Source: Ypsolopha sequella (lineage: Eukaryota > Arthropoda > Insecta > Lepidoptera > Ypsolophidae). Taken from it: 64,000 nt of DNA. Both the position numbers and the translations under genes were made by a program. The DNA lies in NCBI GenBank assembly GCA_934047225.1, contig CAKOHE010000030.1, forward strand, positions 124,001 to 188,000. The letters are read 5' to 3'. Shown piece by piece: positions 1-11,036 of this stretch. Under the pieces are notes generated by a model. The model was not told the origin of the DNA, ran no database searches, and worked only from the letters and a program-made list of their open reading frames with translations. Position 1 is the first letter of the stretch. The number at the start of each line of letters is the position of its first letter.

Positions 1-496
1 CAAGGAACGATTCTAGCAACAGCAAAGCGGCGAACAACAAGAAACTTCAACTTGTGAAACCCAAAGTTGACGAAAAGAAACCCGCGACGCCGGTAACTAA
101 AGGAAAATCACTGGAATCACAAGACAGCAGTATAATTGACTTGACAGACTCCGTGAGGGAATCTACCTCAGACAAAAACGTCACTAGACGCATCAAATAT
201 AAAGAAACTTCAACACCTTTGACTATACATAGCTTTGTTGATGAAGTAACGCATAAGTCGACTCCTATGGCGAAGAAATCATTAAAATTCGTGAACATTG
301 ATGATAAAAACGCCGATGACGAAGAAAATATTACTCCATGTCCGACGGGCATAACGCTGATCGCTAAAACTACACAAGAGAAGCAATTTATGAAGGAAGC
401 ATTTGAAAATCAATCTAATTCCTCAGCCAGGAAGCCTCTTGTCTCTAAAAACGTGGTTGATGAAGCGAACAAAAGGTACTGCATTGCTGGATCGTG
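1..496 (+). pseudogene. Partial duplicate of the BRCA1-like exon
   Basis: This segment is almost identical to 1302-1797, which is the 5' two thirds of the exon at 1282-1926. I see two differences: a C/G change that swaps Thr for Arg in the Asp-Leu-Thr-Asp stretch, and a silent T/C change a few codons later. The copy is open in the same frame, then stops at a TGA immediately after its similarity to the other copy ends at 496. It lacks the rest of the exon, which starts the first BRCT domain, and its splice donor. It starts at the window edge, so its left boundary is unknown. It is either a recent tandem duplication or an assembly duplicate of one locus. Confidence 0.8.
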
Positions 497-546
497 AATC
501 GGAACGCAGGGAATTTCGATTAAATTCCCTGCGTTCCGATTCACGA
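492..546. repeat. Perfect 25-bp inverted repeat with 5-bp loop
   Basis: Arms 492-516 and 522-546 are exact reverse complements around a 5-base loop. The left arm begins inside the last bases of the duplicated exon fragment, so the hairpin sits exactly on the duplication breakpoint. This is typical of a fold-back or template-switch event rather than of a transposon end. Confidence 0.9.
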
Positions 547-1281
547 CATAATCGATTATATCGCGTCTGACACTCTTTTTTCGCAAAATGATACTGGCCA
601 TAAATAAAAGCCTCCGGCCGAAACCTGAAAAAAAGGTAAAAACCGCGCCGCGCTTTGCAAAGTCATAAAATTTGGAAGGAAAAATTAAATATTTGAATAC
701 ATAAATCAGGTAGTAGAAAAAGTATCGTTCGCAACGAGTAAAAATGGGTTTTCTTACCCTCGGAATGTAAGCTTTCGACGTTCGCTTTCGGCTCACGTCC
801 AAACTAGCTTCATTCCTCGGGCAAGAAAATCCGCCATTTTATATTCGTCACGAAATATACTATGTCTAGACTGGCAGCAGGACATAGACTTTACAGGATA
901 ACATATACAAATTCAACTATATAAACCTCATTAGTAAAAATTCAGTCATGACTGTATGGAATAAGTTCCCTAAGGCCTTCATATTTAGAGTACTTGTACT
1001 ATTACAGCGGAAAAAAAAATTCAAAAGCATTATTTTGTAAAAAAACTACTTTTATTTAATTTATTTTCCGTAGTATAAACGTTCGTAAAAAAAAATGTCA
1101 TGCACAATTTTTGAGTTTATAATAAGTACCTATTTTTGAGTGTAGATAAAAAAATTATATAATATATAATATACATATACATAATATAATGTATATTGTA
1201 CTACTTTTTAACAGAAGGTAGCAATACGTTGGGACTTTAATAATCTCAGAGGACAGAAATTTAATTTAATAACGATTTCAG
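547..1281. other. Intron or spacer between the two exon copies
   Basis: AT-rich sequence without a convincing gene. It ends in a polypyrimidine-AG acceptor (ATTTCAG at 1275-1281) that precedes the second, complete exon copy. A minus-strand open frame across 410-802 is a shadow: it crosses the hairpin and has no recognisable domain. Confidence 0.5.
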
Positions 1282-4200
1282 GGACGTCCCTGTTCCCAAG
1301 ACAAGGAACGATTCTAGCAACAGCAAAGCGGCGAACAACAAGAAACTTCAACTTGTGAAACCCAAAGTTGACGAAAAGAAACCCGCGACGCCGGTAACTA
1401 AAGGAAAATCACTGGAATCACAAGACAGCAGTATAATTGACTTGAGAGACTCCGTGAGGGAATCCACCTCAGACAAAAACGTCACTAGACGCATCAAATA
1501 TAAAGAAACTTCAACACCTTTGACTATACATAGCTTTGTTGATGAAGTAACGCATAAGTCGACTCCTATGGCGAAGAAATCATTAAAATTCGTGAACATT
1601 GATGATAAAAACGCCGATGACGAAGAAAATATTACTCCATGTCCGACGGGCATAACGCTGATCGCTAAAACTACACAAGAGAAGCAATTTATGAAGGAAG
1701 CATTTGAAAATCAATCTAATTCCTCAGCCAGGAAGCCTCTTGTCTCTAAAAACGTGGTTGATGAAGCGAACAAAAGGTACTGCATTGCTGGATCGTGTTT
1801 GTCTGCCTTAGAGTTGACGAATATCAAGATTTTGTGTTTCAAACGCAAGTGGACATATGTGGACAAGTACAGGCCAGATTTGACGCATTTGGTCGTGTCG
1901 GTAGATGAAGAAAACCAATCACAGAGGTAAAACACTACATATCGTTTCTAATTGTTTAACTTCATATGATTAAGGGGCTCCACAATGCTAAACATCAGTT
2001 TTGCATTGGATTCAGTTCCGTCAATTAAGATGGCAAAAATTTAAAAAAAATATGGCGTGTTTTTGACTCGAGACAATTATAAACATAGGTAAAAATCTTC
2101 TTTTAATTTTACTACTTTAAAAAAGCATGAATTTCACGAAAAAAGCTGTTCAGCTTCCATATTTCAGAACCGATTGAAACGAAATCAACACATGCAGATC
2201 CTAGGTATATAAAACATCTTTATTACATAAAGAAATTATAATTAATGTCCTAATGTAGCCGTGATTTCACAATAACGGAAGTTTTGCGTGCGCGGCATCT
2301 GATTAGTGCAGGATAGGCAGTTAAAAAACCCAACAAAAGCGTGAGAGCAGGACTGAATTTTAGCACTGCAGCCCTTAAAGATTATGTTTATGTTTATGAC
2401 CGTGTATAAACAGACAGGTATGTTTAAGGTTGTTAAAAACAAAGTTAAGATGTGCACTTTGTACCGAGCATTCTGATTGTTTTAACCGCAGAGCACGCCC
2501 TTAAGAGGCTATGCGAATTTTATTTTTGTCACATCCAAGGGAAAAAACGCGCCGTGCAAGAGGGGCGGATCCAAGGCGAAAGAGAAAAAAAGTTAGTTTG
2601 ATATTTAAAAAAAAACTAAAATAGCTGGCAAAATTTCCAAAATCAAAAATCTAGATATTGTTGAAACCCATCTAATGTTTGAGTTCTGTGCATGGTTCCT
2701 ATTCGTCAAACGAGGAGAAAAAGTGTGTTTGAAGACCTTAATTCAACAATTCCCATAGCTTAATTCATAAAGATAAAAAACAATTTTTTTAGAAGATATT
2801 ACGCTATTTTAGCACATGGTTTTCATTATTTTGGTATACAAGGTGTAACAGAAAGGTGTAACCATATTTGAAGAGCTTATTCAGTCAATGGTATAGAACA
2901 ACTTTTACTATTGAGCCAACACTGAAATCTCAATAAAAAATCTGCCCTTCCATACATTTCAGCCGAGCGGCATTGCATTTTTCTATGAAAAAGTTATTTA
3001 TTTTTTCGAGATACATGGTTTGTTCCATAGTAAAATTTGTTCTATACCATTGACTGAATAAGCTCTTCTAATATGGTTACACCTTTCTGTTACACGTTGT
3101 ATAGTAATTTATAATTTTCTGTGATTGCTTGAAGAATTGTCGGATATGACGTGACTTGAGAATTTTAGACATTTTACTGATTGTGATTGCTTATAAAAAA
3201 GTGGTCTGTCTCAGTCTATCTACTCATCTGTCATCCATCTGTCAAATCAGTTGAAAGCAAATTTTTATAAATTTATCTTGATAGCAAAGGACACATTTCT
3301 AAACAGCCATTTCTCAAAAGATGCCACACGAAGGCAAATGAAAGTTGCAGCTTTATCGTAAAATATTCATCATCATGAGGTTATTTAGACCACAAGTTCT
3401 GGCTTGTTAAACCAAAATGGTTTTCGAATTAACACACCTTAACATAATTTAATCTAAGCGAATTATGTATATCGAGGAACATTAACCCAAACATGCTTTC
3501 CAAAAACAAAACCCTAGATTATATAGTTAAAATCAAAATGCATACATATACCAGAAATTTATTACAATTTTCCGTGTATTTCACAGAAAAGCCTTAACTT
3601 TGAAAACCTACTGTGAATTTTATTTGGGCAGGTCAAATTTTATTAATATTCAATATTCAATAATAATTTAATATTCAATTGCGAAAAAACATTGTGATCG
3701 GTGTGCTTTCATTTATAAATTAGTTAAAATATTGTGTTTCAGAACGGTAAAATACATGTGCGCACTGGCAGCCGGTAAATGGATCATCTCATACAAATGG
3801 GTGGAGAAATGTTTGGAGAAAAACATTGCCGTTAATGAGGTACATACTATATATAAGGTTAAATAATATTAGTTGGCGAAACTCAAAACATAGGTAGTAC
3901 TAGTATACAAATGTAATTCATTAAAAAAATGTATTTCATTCAAAAATAAATGTTGTTCATATAAAAGTTTGTATGGGAGCTAAGCGAAATTCTTAAAATT
4001 TGTTTTCACCTTTCCATACTGGACCAGTCAGCTGATCGGGGCAATTTGTATGGGAGGAAGAGAAAAACAGTTGCGAATTTCGCTTAGCTCCCATACAAAC
4101 AGTTGTTCATATAGACTAGTACTACATATGTTTTGAGTTTAGCCAACTAATATTATTTAACCTTATATAGGAGATATTGCATCTCGTGTCGCTTTCCACA

Positions 4201-7200
4201 GATATTTTATAATTCATTAGATATTTTTTCATTAGAGTTAAATTTAAGTGCCTCCTGACAACCGGCGCTGATTTGCAAAAAAAGAAGTAATTGTGCTTGT
4301 TACCTGTGCAACTATAAAAATAAATGTTCTTTTAGAAACGTACACTCGTTATAAAGTCTTAATATAGTAGTTTATGCTACAAGAGCGAAAAGGAACAAAT
4401 TGCGAGGACGATTTAAAACACGAGCTTAGCGAGTGTTTTAAACGTAACCGAGTAATTTATTGCTCTTACGCCCGTGTATCATACTACGTTTTTCAAAGCA
4501 TAGTGTGAGGAAATAAAACAAATATAATCTTGTGAACTTTAAATTATGATTGGCTCAAATGGACTGTATCCAGAGCCGTTAAACAGTGGAAAAAAGTACA
4601 ACATTTATGGTACACAGGAAAGGTTGCAGGTTAGCCAACTTCTCGTAAATAAAATAAAAAAAATGATGCCCTAGGGCAAAATAATGGACTTTCTGTTCGG
4701 TTATAATGCATAAAAAGTGGGCCTTTACGAGCACTTGCATTGAAAAATTTATATATATTTTGCTTTTGTAAGCTTTATTTCTTTCTTTTGTTTATTTTAG
4801 TACTAAAACAATAAAAAAGAAAATATTATTCTAATATTTCGACCCTCGGTATGGGGCATCAAAAATTATCGAATAATATATTTTTTTATTTGTTTTAATA
4901 CTAATAAATAAACGTTATAAAGTCTGTGTATTTAAGACGCAAGTTGAGCTTTCAATGAAATTATAACTTAAATTCAAATTCAAATTGTTTATTTTGCAAA
5001 GCAGGAAACTTTTTACACGTCAAATTTAATCTTATAAAGAAAATATATGAAATAAAATAATAAATGTACATGAACTAAATTAAAGGTTTATTTAATTTAC
5101 GTAGCAATATATTTACGATTAAAATGATAGGTAAAATATATATTATACAAGGTAAAATCCAATCAGCCGCCCGAACCCACACCGGAGACCCAGCCAGGGA
5201 TCAGGAACAAGGTTCAATGATCACCAACCGACTAATAACTCATTATCTTTAGACCTGTGTCTTAAATAAACAGTTTTTAATTATTTGTTAATCTAACATG
5301 TTGTCAGCTCATTGTAATTTCAACCATAAAACTGCCAACGCATTTTTTTACACACCCTCTATTCTGTTTTTACTCCCTTCTTCCAGGAAATATAAAATAT
5401 ATAAATGTATAATGTTATAAATGTATTATTTGTACATTTACGTTGATACATCCAATACATCCATACAGGAACCGTTCGAAGCCCTGGACTCGGCGGGTGA
5501 CCCCGGTCCGCGTCTCTCGCGACTCGCTGACACCAAGCTCTTCGACGGATTCACCTTCTGCTGTTTACCGCCGTTCAGCATGCTCGAAATTGATACTCTA
5601 GTGGTAAGTATACAGGATGTAATCGTTAAGTGTGACCAGGCGATTATTCCGTAACTATTACAGATATCGAAAAAAATTTAACTGATATCTAAAGTACGTT
5701 ACCTAATCAGTAAAATGACATTAAGAACTTTTTGAAAATCAAACGAGAAGTATCCCAAATTTTGACATTAAACATTCCCATACATTTTCTAATTAACACA
5801 TTGTAAAAGTTATTGTTATGTAGACACATGTAGCGCCATCTAGTTGGAAAAAAATATATGTAATACTACATTCTCCAAAGGTACTCCCAGGATATTCAGC
5901 TACATAACAAAGTTCTGCCCGATTTTGTCCGTAAAAATTTTCCTTAGGAGTTTTTTTGTAGTTGGTTCGGTTTCTCAATCACTACGCCTATAAATGAAGA
6001 GAGTGACGCTTTTATAAAAAAATTGTATTTTGAAACCTTTCCAACGAGTCACTAAAGTAAATGCAGAGAACAAAACAAACAGTGCAGAAAAATATTAATG
6101 ACGACATTAAGGATTTAATAAGGGTTTTTACCTTACACCTGGGATGCGAAACCTAAAAAACTAAAAAAGTAAAATTATTCACCTTATTGGTTGATTTATA
6201 TTTATGTCCGTCTCCTCCCACTCTTACCGGTCGGCCACAGCTTCAGGCTTCGAGAGAGTTGATGCATAGAAGTTGCATAGAGCCGGCCTTGGTTCGGCGC
6301 TCGCGCTTCTTGTATAGCTTCGAGTGACTTGCGCTCTCGCGACGGCAGTGTGCGGAGAGGCGGGGAGCCGCGCCGGTGATCGAGTGCACAGGACGAACCT
6401 ATTTTCGAGCGCTTTGAGCGAGCGAGCGCGCTATACATCCGATGCGCTCGAAGGCGCCGACGGGTGTCGTGGCAGGGCAAAGCCCGTCCCAAAAACCGCC
6501 TGGAAGCGCAGCAAGAAGCGCCGCCAGAAGCCTGAAGCTATGGCTGAGGGGTAACAAATGCTACAGTTATTCCTGCTAGTCTAGCATAGCAAATCATATC
6601 GAGCTCGATAGAACGTGATACAGTGCTCTCTCACTCTGTTCATATATTTATGTTCCTCTCCTCCCACTCTTACAAATGCTACAGTTAAAATATTTTTATT
6701 TCGACTTAAACATAGATCTAGATTAACTTAATGGACTCTGCCTAAAATATTATAATAACATTTTATAGACACCCCACAATTTTGTGACAGGTATGCGTTT
6801 GATGACGCCACTTAACTCTTAATATTCCCACAGAGTATGCTCGAAGCGGCTGGAGGTCGCGTCGTGATGGAGCCCCACATGGTGCGAGCGAACACCAACA
6901 AGCCTTGTATTCTGCTCTGTGAACCCGAACACACGCAGGAGGACCAATACATGTGTTAGTGTCAATTCAATTAAATTCACTTGTTTGCAATAAATAGGTC
7001 TTTAAAATATTTATACAGTGCAGTATCAACGAGATTTTATCATGACGGTGTAGCCATTTTTTGTTTATCTATGTACATACAATTTCAAAAACACACTCTT
7101 ATTTATATAAATATTCTTATAATTAAATTAATTAAGTTTTAAAATCTAATCTTAAATCATATAATATTAATTTCTGTACATGTAAATTCAAATTTTTCAT

Positions 7201-8534
7201 TTCATACATTAACATAATAATTCTGATTTAGATTTATCACTAAATTTTTCATTAGTTGTATAAAATTCCTTTAGGTTATAAGGTCACTGTGCAGCGAGGT
7301 ATCTCTTTAAACAATTTAAAAATGTATTTCCAGAAAGGCTCTTGATAGCGACAGTGTTCCTCTATACATATATGTATAAGATAAAGTATTAGATTTTAAG
7401 TTAGTGCCTAAAATGCTTATTTAAGGAACAAATTTTGTAAGAGCGTATCGCCAACGAACTTTTTAGCAGTTTGGCGAATATTGTTTTCTAAAATTTGTGT
7501 AAAATAAAATAGACCAAAACTAAAAAAAAAAAAAACCGTGGAGCGGAGAATTGATGAAGGAGAATTAAGAGAGATAAGATAAATCTTTAGTTGTGGTCTT
7601 ACAATAAGTTTTTTCGTATTTTCTAGATATTCCAAACTAATACCAGTACAACTCTGTGTTTTTTGGTACCTTACGTACTTAACTCGTCTTCCGAAACAAT
7701 TTTAGCTAACCATACAATAGTATTTTGATTTAAAGCAACTGTAACATAATTTGAGACATTGGGACACGAGTGCTTGTTTACGAAACGAGCAAAGTGAGTT
7801 TCGTAATAATTTTGCACGAGTGTCCCAATGTCTAATTATGTTTTGTTGCACACAATACTTTATCTACGACCATCAAAAATATCGTCTTTATTTATAATAT
7901 TTTCAACTAAAAATTTCACAAAAAATGAGAAGAACACTCGTTCATGAACCTCGGGTCCATCGTCCCGGTAAAGCTGCCTTGAAAGCCAATCAGGATAAAG
8001 GGGAAGGTCGGGAATTATTTCTCGTCTCTGTTGTTGCTTGGGTCTCTAGCGGTTTCATAATAAATTGGGCCAATCGCAGCGCAGAATCGCGGCGTTATAA
8101 TGTAATATTATTACATCGGATAAACAATCTAGGTACTTATAAAACTGCTTTTGATGTTGCGATTCATTTATTGCAGTATGGGAGTAGATAAATATTTTTA
8201 TGTAATGTGGTGGATAAACTATGGCTATTATTACTTTGCTATAGTGGATTCCGTTTCCTTTTCACATGAGCCAAAACATAAAAAGTCAACAGACCCCTAG
8301 CGCCATCTGGTGGTGAAACCTGTAACCTTATTGAATCTATAGTCTTCCTCCTTCCTTACAGACCTGGCGATGGAGTTCGGCGTAGTGCCGGTAAACTACG
8401 AGTGGGCGCTCAACTGCCTCGGCGGGTACTCTCTGTGCTCCCTATATGACCTGCTGTTGTGTCCCGCCTCCTTGCTGCCCAAGCAGGTGCAGCAGTGGCC
8501 GCCCGAGCTGATAGCGAACGATGACACAGTATAA
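1282..8534 (+). CDS. BRCA1: BRCA1-like protein, C-terminal part with tandem BRCT domains (5 exons)
   Basis: Exons 1282-1926, 3743-3839, 5469-5603, 6834-6954 and 8362-8534 join in frame, all with GT/AG introns, and give 389 residues ending at TAA. The gene continues upstream of the window. The first exon is Ser/Thr/Lys-rich and looks disordered. BRCT 1 starts near its end (CIAGS, then LTHLVV) and continues in exon 2 with GKWIISYKWVEKCL, which carries the conserved BRCT tryptophan. BRCT 2 runs from KLFDGFTFCC (exon 3) through AAGGRVV (exon 4) to YEWALNCLGGY (exon 5). BRCA1 BRCT repeats bind phosphoserine-XX-Phe partners in nuclear DNA-damage signalling. BARD1 is the alternative, since the linker GPRLSRL is BARD1-like. 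The GKW..SY.W block, the CC motif and the final block fit BRCA1 better. Introns are packed with MITEs. Confidence 0.78.
2265..2480. repeat. Dispersed repeat, partner of 57945-58085 (inverted)
   Basis: The stretch around GCGTGCGCGGCATCTGATTA reappears in reverse complement at about 57.95-58.08 kb with moderate divergence. It lies in the first intron of the BRCA1-like gene. No coding capacity is seen. Confidence 0.55.
2500..2760. repeat. Dispersed repeat (family also at 12.6-12.96 kb and 57.2 kb)
   Basis: It starts with GAGGCTATGCGAATTTTATT and runs to the CGTTTGA/CGAGGAGAAAAAGTGT block. The same order occurs in reverse complement at 12600-12960, and its first part occurs at 57180-57250. The MITE at 2834-3105 separates it from 3130-3610, which holds more of the same family. 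Confidence 0.6.
2834..3105. mobile_element. Fold-back MITE with TATACAAGGTG-type ends
   Basis: Long terminal inverted repeats of about 70 bp: TATACAAGGTGTAACAGAAA at the left and its near-complement at the right end. Both arms contain GAGCTTATTCAGTCAATGG. No open frame. It lies in an intron of the BRCA1-like gene. Confidence 0.8.
3130..3610. repeat. Dispersed repeat, inverted relative to 56650-56990
   Basis: The sequence from GTGACTTGAGAATTTTAGAC to the TTAACATAATTTAATCTAAG block recurs in reverse complement at 56650-56990. The CCCTAGATTATATAGT part at about 3510-3600 recurs at 12600-12660 (reverse) and 57250-57340. This suggests a large degraded element family with at least three partial copies here. 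Confidence 0.65.
3850..4168. mobile_element. Fold-back MITE with nested inner inverted repeat
   Basis: The terminal arms share TATATAAGGTTAAATAATAT and the following 40 bases, including AACTCAAAACATA. An inner pair, GTATGGGAGCTAAGCGAAAT at about 3971 and its complement at about 4080, forms a second stem. It starts a few bases downstream of the splice donor of the exon ending at 3839. Confidence 0.8.
4364..4640 (+). repeat. Dispersed repeat X, copy 1
   Basis: This 277-bp unit starts ATAGTAGTTTATGCTACAAG and ends near GGTTAGCCAACTT. It has close copies at 55385-55592 and 60912-61187 in the same orientation. Internal hairpins include AACACGAGC...GCGAGTGTTT. There is no open frame and no obvious tRNA-type promoter box. 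Probably a non-autonomous element. Confidence 0.75.
4985..5195. repeat. Dispersed repeat Y, copy 1
   Basis: It matches the reverse complement of 9440-9655, including a TATACAAGGT end motif at 5152 followed by a GC-rich segment (CCGCCCGAACCCACACCGG). It sits in the intron before the exon at 5469. Confidence 0.65.
6199..6674. repeat. GC-rich insertion with imperfect inverted ends
   Basis: A GC-rich block in an AT-rich intron. CCACAGCTTCAGGCTTC near its left end pairs with GAAGCCTGAAGCTATGG near 6526-6542. A flanking CTCCTCCCACTCTTAC motif occurs on both sides (about 6211 and 6659), as does ACAAATGCTACAGTTA at about 6554 and 6673. Open frames here (6202-6492 minus, 6324-6554 plus) are composition artefacts. 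Confidence 0.5.
7746..7848. repeat. Hairpin-forming repeat
   Basis: Inverted arms around GACATTGGGACACGAGTGC and its complement GCACGAGTGTCCCAATGTC, with a second inner stem (ACGAAACGAGC...GTTTCGT). Non-coding. It lies in the last intron of the BRCA1-like gene. Confidence 0.6.
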
Positions 8535-8657
8535 CAAACATATGGCGTCTATATAGACTACTAGCAATTATTAAAACCATATATTTTAAGAGTCTATGAT
8601 ACCTCACATTGCTTCGCATGATTCATTGTTGTATCAACAATGCACCAATTACTCTGA

Positions 8658-8663
8658 AATAAA
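8658..8663 (+). terminator. Polyadenylation signal of the BRCA1-like gene
   Basis: AATAAA lies 124 bases after the stop codon at 8532-8534. It is the first canonical signal downstream, so it probably sets the transcript end near 8680. Confidence 0.6.
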
Positions 8664-9176
8664 TATATGGTAAAGTTGAGGACTAATGCTGCACCCAGAA
8701 TGTGGGGAAAACTTGTTTTCATTTCATTTATTCGATAGAAAAAAAATGCAAAAATGAGGTACTCAGTGTCAGGTACTATAGACTCTTAAGAATCATACGG
8801 CGGCGTGTGCGTAAATGAAGTTAATTTTAATTTTTAATTCATTCTTGCAAGTTTTTCTTTACGGAGAGGTGAATAAAATCTTTTTTTTATTATTGTTAAT
8901 AATAATATTTAGTTTCAGTAATTGCTACTTAATTACGATTTTAATATTTTGATTAAAATGTTAATAAACACTTAGCTTATGTCGAACGATTTATACGATT
9001 ATACAGGTTACAGGCTGAAAAGTTGACATGGGGCACACGGGGCAGCTACCAGATCCGTTCTACTTTTTGGAGTATTTTACATCTAAATTCACTGATTTGT
9101 AATTCTGTCTTTTTATAAGTATTCAATTCACCACTTTATGCCTTTTGAAATGATACCACTTTCATTGCTGTAGCAA
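8664..9176. other. Gene-free sequence
   Basis: AT-rich intergenic DNA downstream of the BRCA1-like gene. I see no gene or clear element. Confidence 0.4.
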
Positions 9177-9248
9177 ATGTAAATGTTCATTTGTTAACAA
9201 CTTTGTGTATAATAAGACACAAAGTTGTTAACAAATGAACATTTACAT
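9177..9248. repeat. Perfect 32-bp inverted repeat with 8-bp loop
   Basis: Arms 9177-9208 and 9217-9248 are exact reverse complements. The short spacer and the absence of terminal-repeat character or further symmetry outside the arms make it look like a local fold-back duplication, like those at 492-546 and 34525-34587. Confidence 0.9.
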
Positions 9249-9289
9249 GTGTGCACAATTTGTGCAGAAACAATGGCTTCCTCTCGCTG

Positions 9290-9655
9290 GCCGGGGGATC
9301 TAAAAAGGCCGACTTGGGTGAATCATGAAATTTTGAAAGTAGGGTGGAGTCAGAGTTTTTTCACGCGTGCAAAAGAGACGGCATTAGAACGGAATCATAA
9401 TATAATTCATCCAAAGGGGCCTTTTTAGAGGACCGGGTCCCCGGTATGGGTCCGGCGGTTGATTAGATTTCACCTTGTATAACTATAGATTTTACCTATC
9501 ATTTCAGTCGTATACATATCGCTACATAAATTAAATACACGTTTATTGTAGTCCATGTACATTTATTATTTTATTACATATATTTTTATAAGATTAAATT
9601 TGACTCGTAAAAAGTGTATTATGTATGCCTACATTACAAAATAAATTATTTGAAT
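9290..9655. repeat. Dispersed repeat Y, copy 2 (inverted), with GGGGATCTAAAAAGGCCG head
   Basis: The part at 9440-9655 is the reverse complement of 4985-5195. The adjoining GGGGATCTAAAAAGGCCGAC segment at 9294 recurs at 60853, just before dispersed repeat X copy 3. An open frame at 9225-9428 covers this head but has no recognisable domain. Confidence 0.6.
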
Positions 9656-10095
9656 TTGACAGTTACGATGAGTCACCACTGAATTTGAATTGTTTATTGT
9701 TCTAAAAACATAACTTAAAACTATAACAATTTTGCCACACCCCTTTCGCGGTTTATCGGCAAGCTCTTAATTTAACTTATGCACTATCTAAACTACACAA
9801 AGCACTTGTAGTAGATTTTTTTTTCCTTTTTGCGGTTAAGATGAAAATATGTGGCAGCTTAATTATTGATTAGGAAAGGAAGAATGAAAGATTATGTTTC
9901 AGTATCGAGATGAAGAAGAATAATTTTAATAAGTCAGATGTCACTTCTTTTATAAGTTGATATTTGTAATGTTGTCTATGTTATCGGATGCCTGTACCAC
10001 ATATCACTCCCTTGAGTTTGCTCTTAAAAATATATTTTTTACATTATTAACACATTCTGTGTCTGTTGGGAAGCTTTTATAAATTCTAGGTACAG

Positions 10096-10215
10096 ATCGC
10101 GTCAAACTTCTAGTCCGCTCTGAACACGAGGCGATTCGCATCGTCAGGAACAAAATGTATGGGATGTTCTTCGGAGGAGCAACTTCAGAGAGGACTAGAA
10201 GTTTGGCGCTATCTC
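10096..10215. mobile_element. Short inverted-repeat element
   Basis: CAAACTTCTAGTCC near the left end pairs with GGACTAGAAGTTTG near the right end, with about 28-bp imperfect arms around a 60-bp centre. Non-coding MITE-like unit. Confidence 0.6.
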
Positions 10216-10378
10216 TAACATCCTAATGCCTATACGGGATCCGTAGTAGTTACAATGTTTAGGTATTATGTATTTGGTTTAATTTCTTTTGGTACTACTG
10301 ATGACGTCATCGCACGATATGTATTTTTTTATTGTTATCGTGATTGTGCAAGCTTGCGATATACACATGTGGCACCAC

Positions 10379-10660
10379 GCTCCGCCATCCATCCATCCAT
10401 CCATCAGCCTAGTTCGTCCAATGCTGGACATAAGCCTTTCCAGGACTTTGCCACTCCCGGCGGTCATCCTGGAAGAATAGCCCATACTCACACACATTGG
10501 GCAGGCGGGTTGGTGAGCGCCTCGCACCAGTGACGCCGCTGCCCATCACCATATAAGGCCCGCCTATTAGGGATGGATATACCGCTATCCATCGGTCACA
10601 AGCTCCGCCAATTGACGACTAAATAGGAAGCTCGTTTGTCGGGTCGTCTATTGGTCGCTC
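10379..10660 (+). repeat. CCATCC-headed interspersed element Z, copy 1 (partial)
   Basis: It begins with a CCATCCATCC microsatellite followed by CAGCCTAGTTCGTCCA and the CATAAGCCTTTCCAGGACTT block, which are shared with copies at 31765, 41336 and 56383. After about 10620 it diverges from the others and lacks the CTCTACCACC 3' end. Open frames in it are shared repeat sequence, not genes. Confidence 0.75.
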
Positions 10661-10828
10661 GCCGCCTTAAAGTCGGTACTTACCGGAGTAGCTAGACAGG
10701 GTTCCCTGTCAAAAAATAATTGTGAATATTGTTATTTTTTCGATAACTGTAATCTGTGTATGCAGAAGTAATGTACTCTAAAAGTTAGGGATAGTCTCCT
10801 GGGTACGTTTTCTCGTAGCTGTAACGAT

Positions 10829-10997
10829 TCTGCGGGTCGACCACGTAATTCTGATTTTCATCAACATCAACTTGAGATTGAAATTTGACGTGCGTGCGAC
10901 GACGTCCGCCTAACATGCCATCTCTTTCGCACGCGTTGAATTTCGCATGCATTTGCTTGAAGTTGATACAAATCAGAATTACGTGGTAGGGCCGCTG
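10829..10997. mobile_element. Fold-back MITE
   Basis: Arms of about 45 bp share CCACGTAATTCTGATTT and its complement AAATCAGAATTACGTGG. The centre is a hairpin-rich segment containing CGCACGC motifs. It ends about 30 bp before the hAT-type element at 11037. Confidence 0.75.
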
Positions 10998-11036
10998 GTA
11001 CTTATCGTGACACATCTCAACTTTCCAACCTGTATG

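Noticed and set aside
410..802. 130-residue minus-strand open frame
   Set aside because: It crosses the breakpoint hairpin, is antisense to the duplicated exon, and has no recognisable domain.
6202..6554. Overlapping open frames on both strands
   Set aside because: Both arise from a GC-rich repeat insertion in an intron; protein sequence is Arg/Ser-rich without domains.
7925..8191. 88-residue plus-strand frame
   Set aside because: Lies in an intron of the BRCA1-like gene, with no domain or splice context.
1282..8534. BARD1 instead of BRCA1
   Set aside because: The linker resembles BARD1, but the GKW..SY.W block, the CC pair, the AAGG.VV segment and the final block align better with BRCA1. 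No ankyrin repeats precede the BRCT part. Not fully excluded.
10255..10533. Three overlapping frames with His/Ser-rich products
   Set aside because: They are translations of the CCATCC-headed interspersed element, seen again at 31.8, 41.4 and 56.4 kb.
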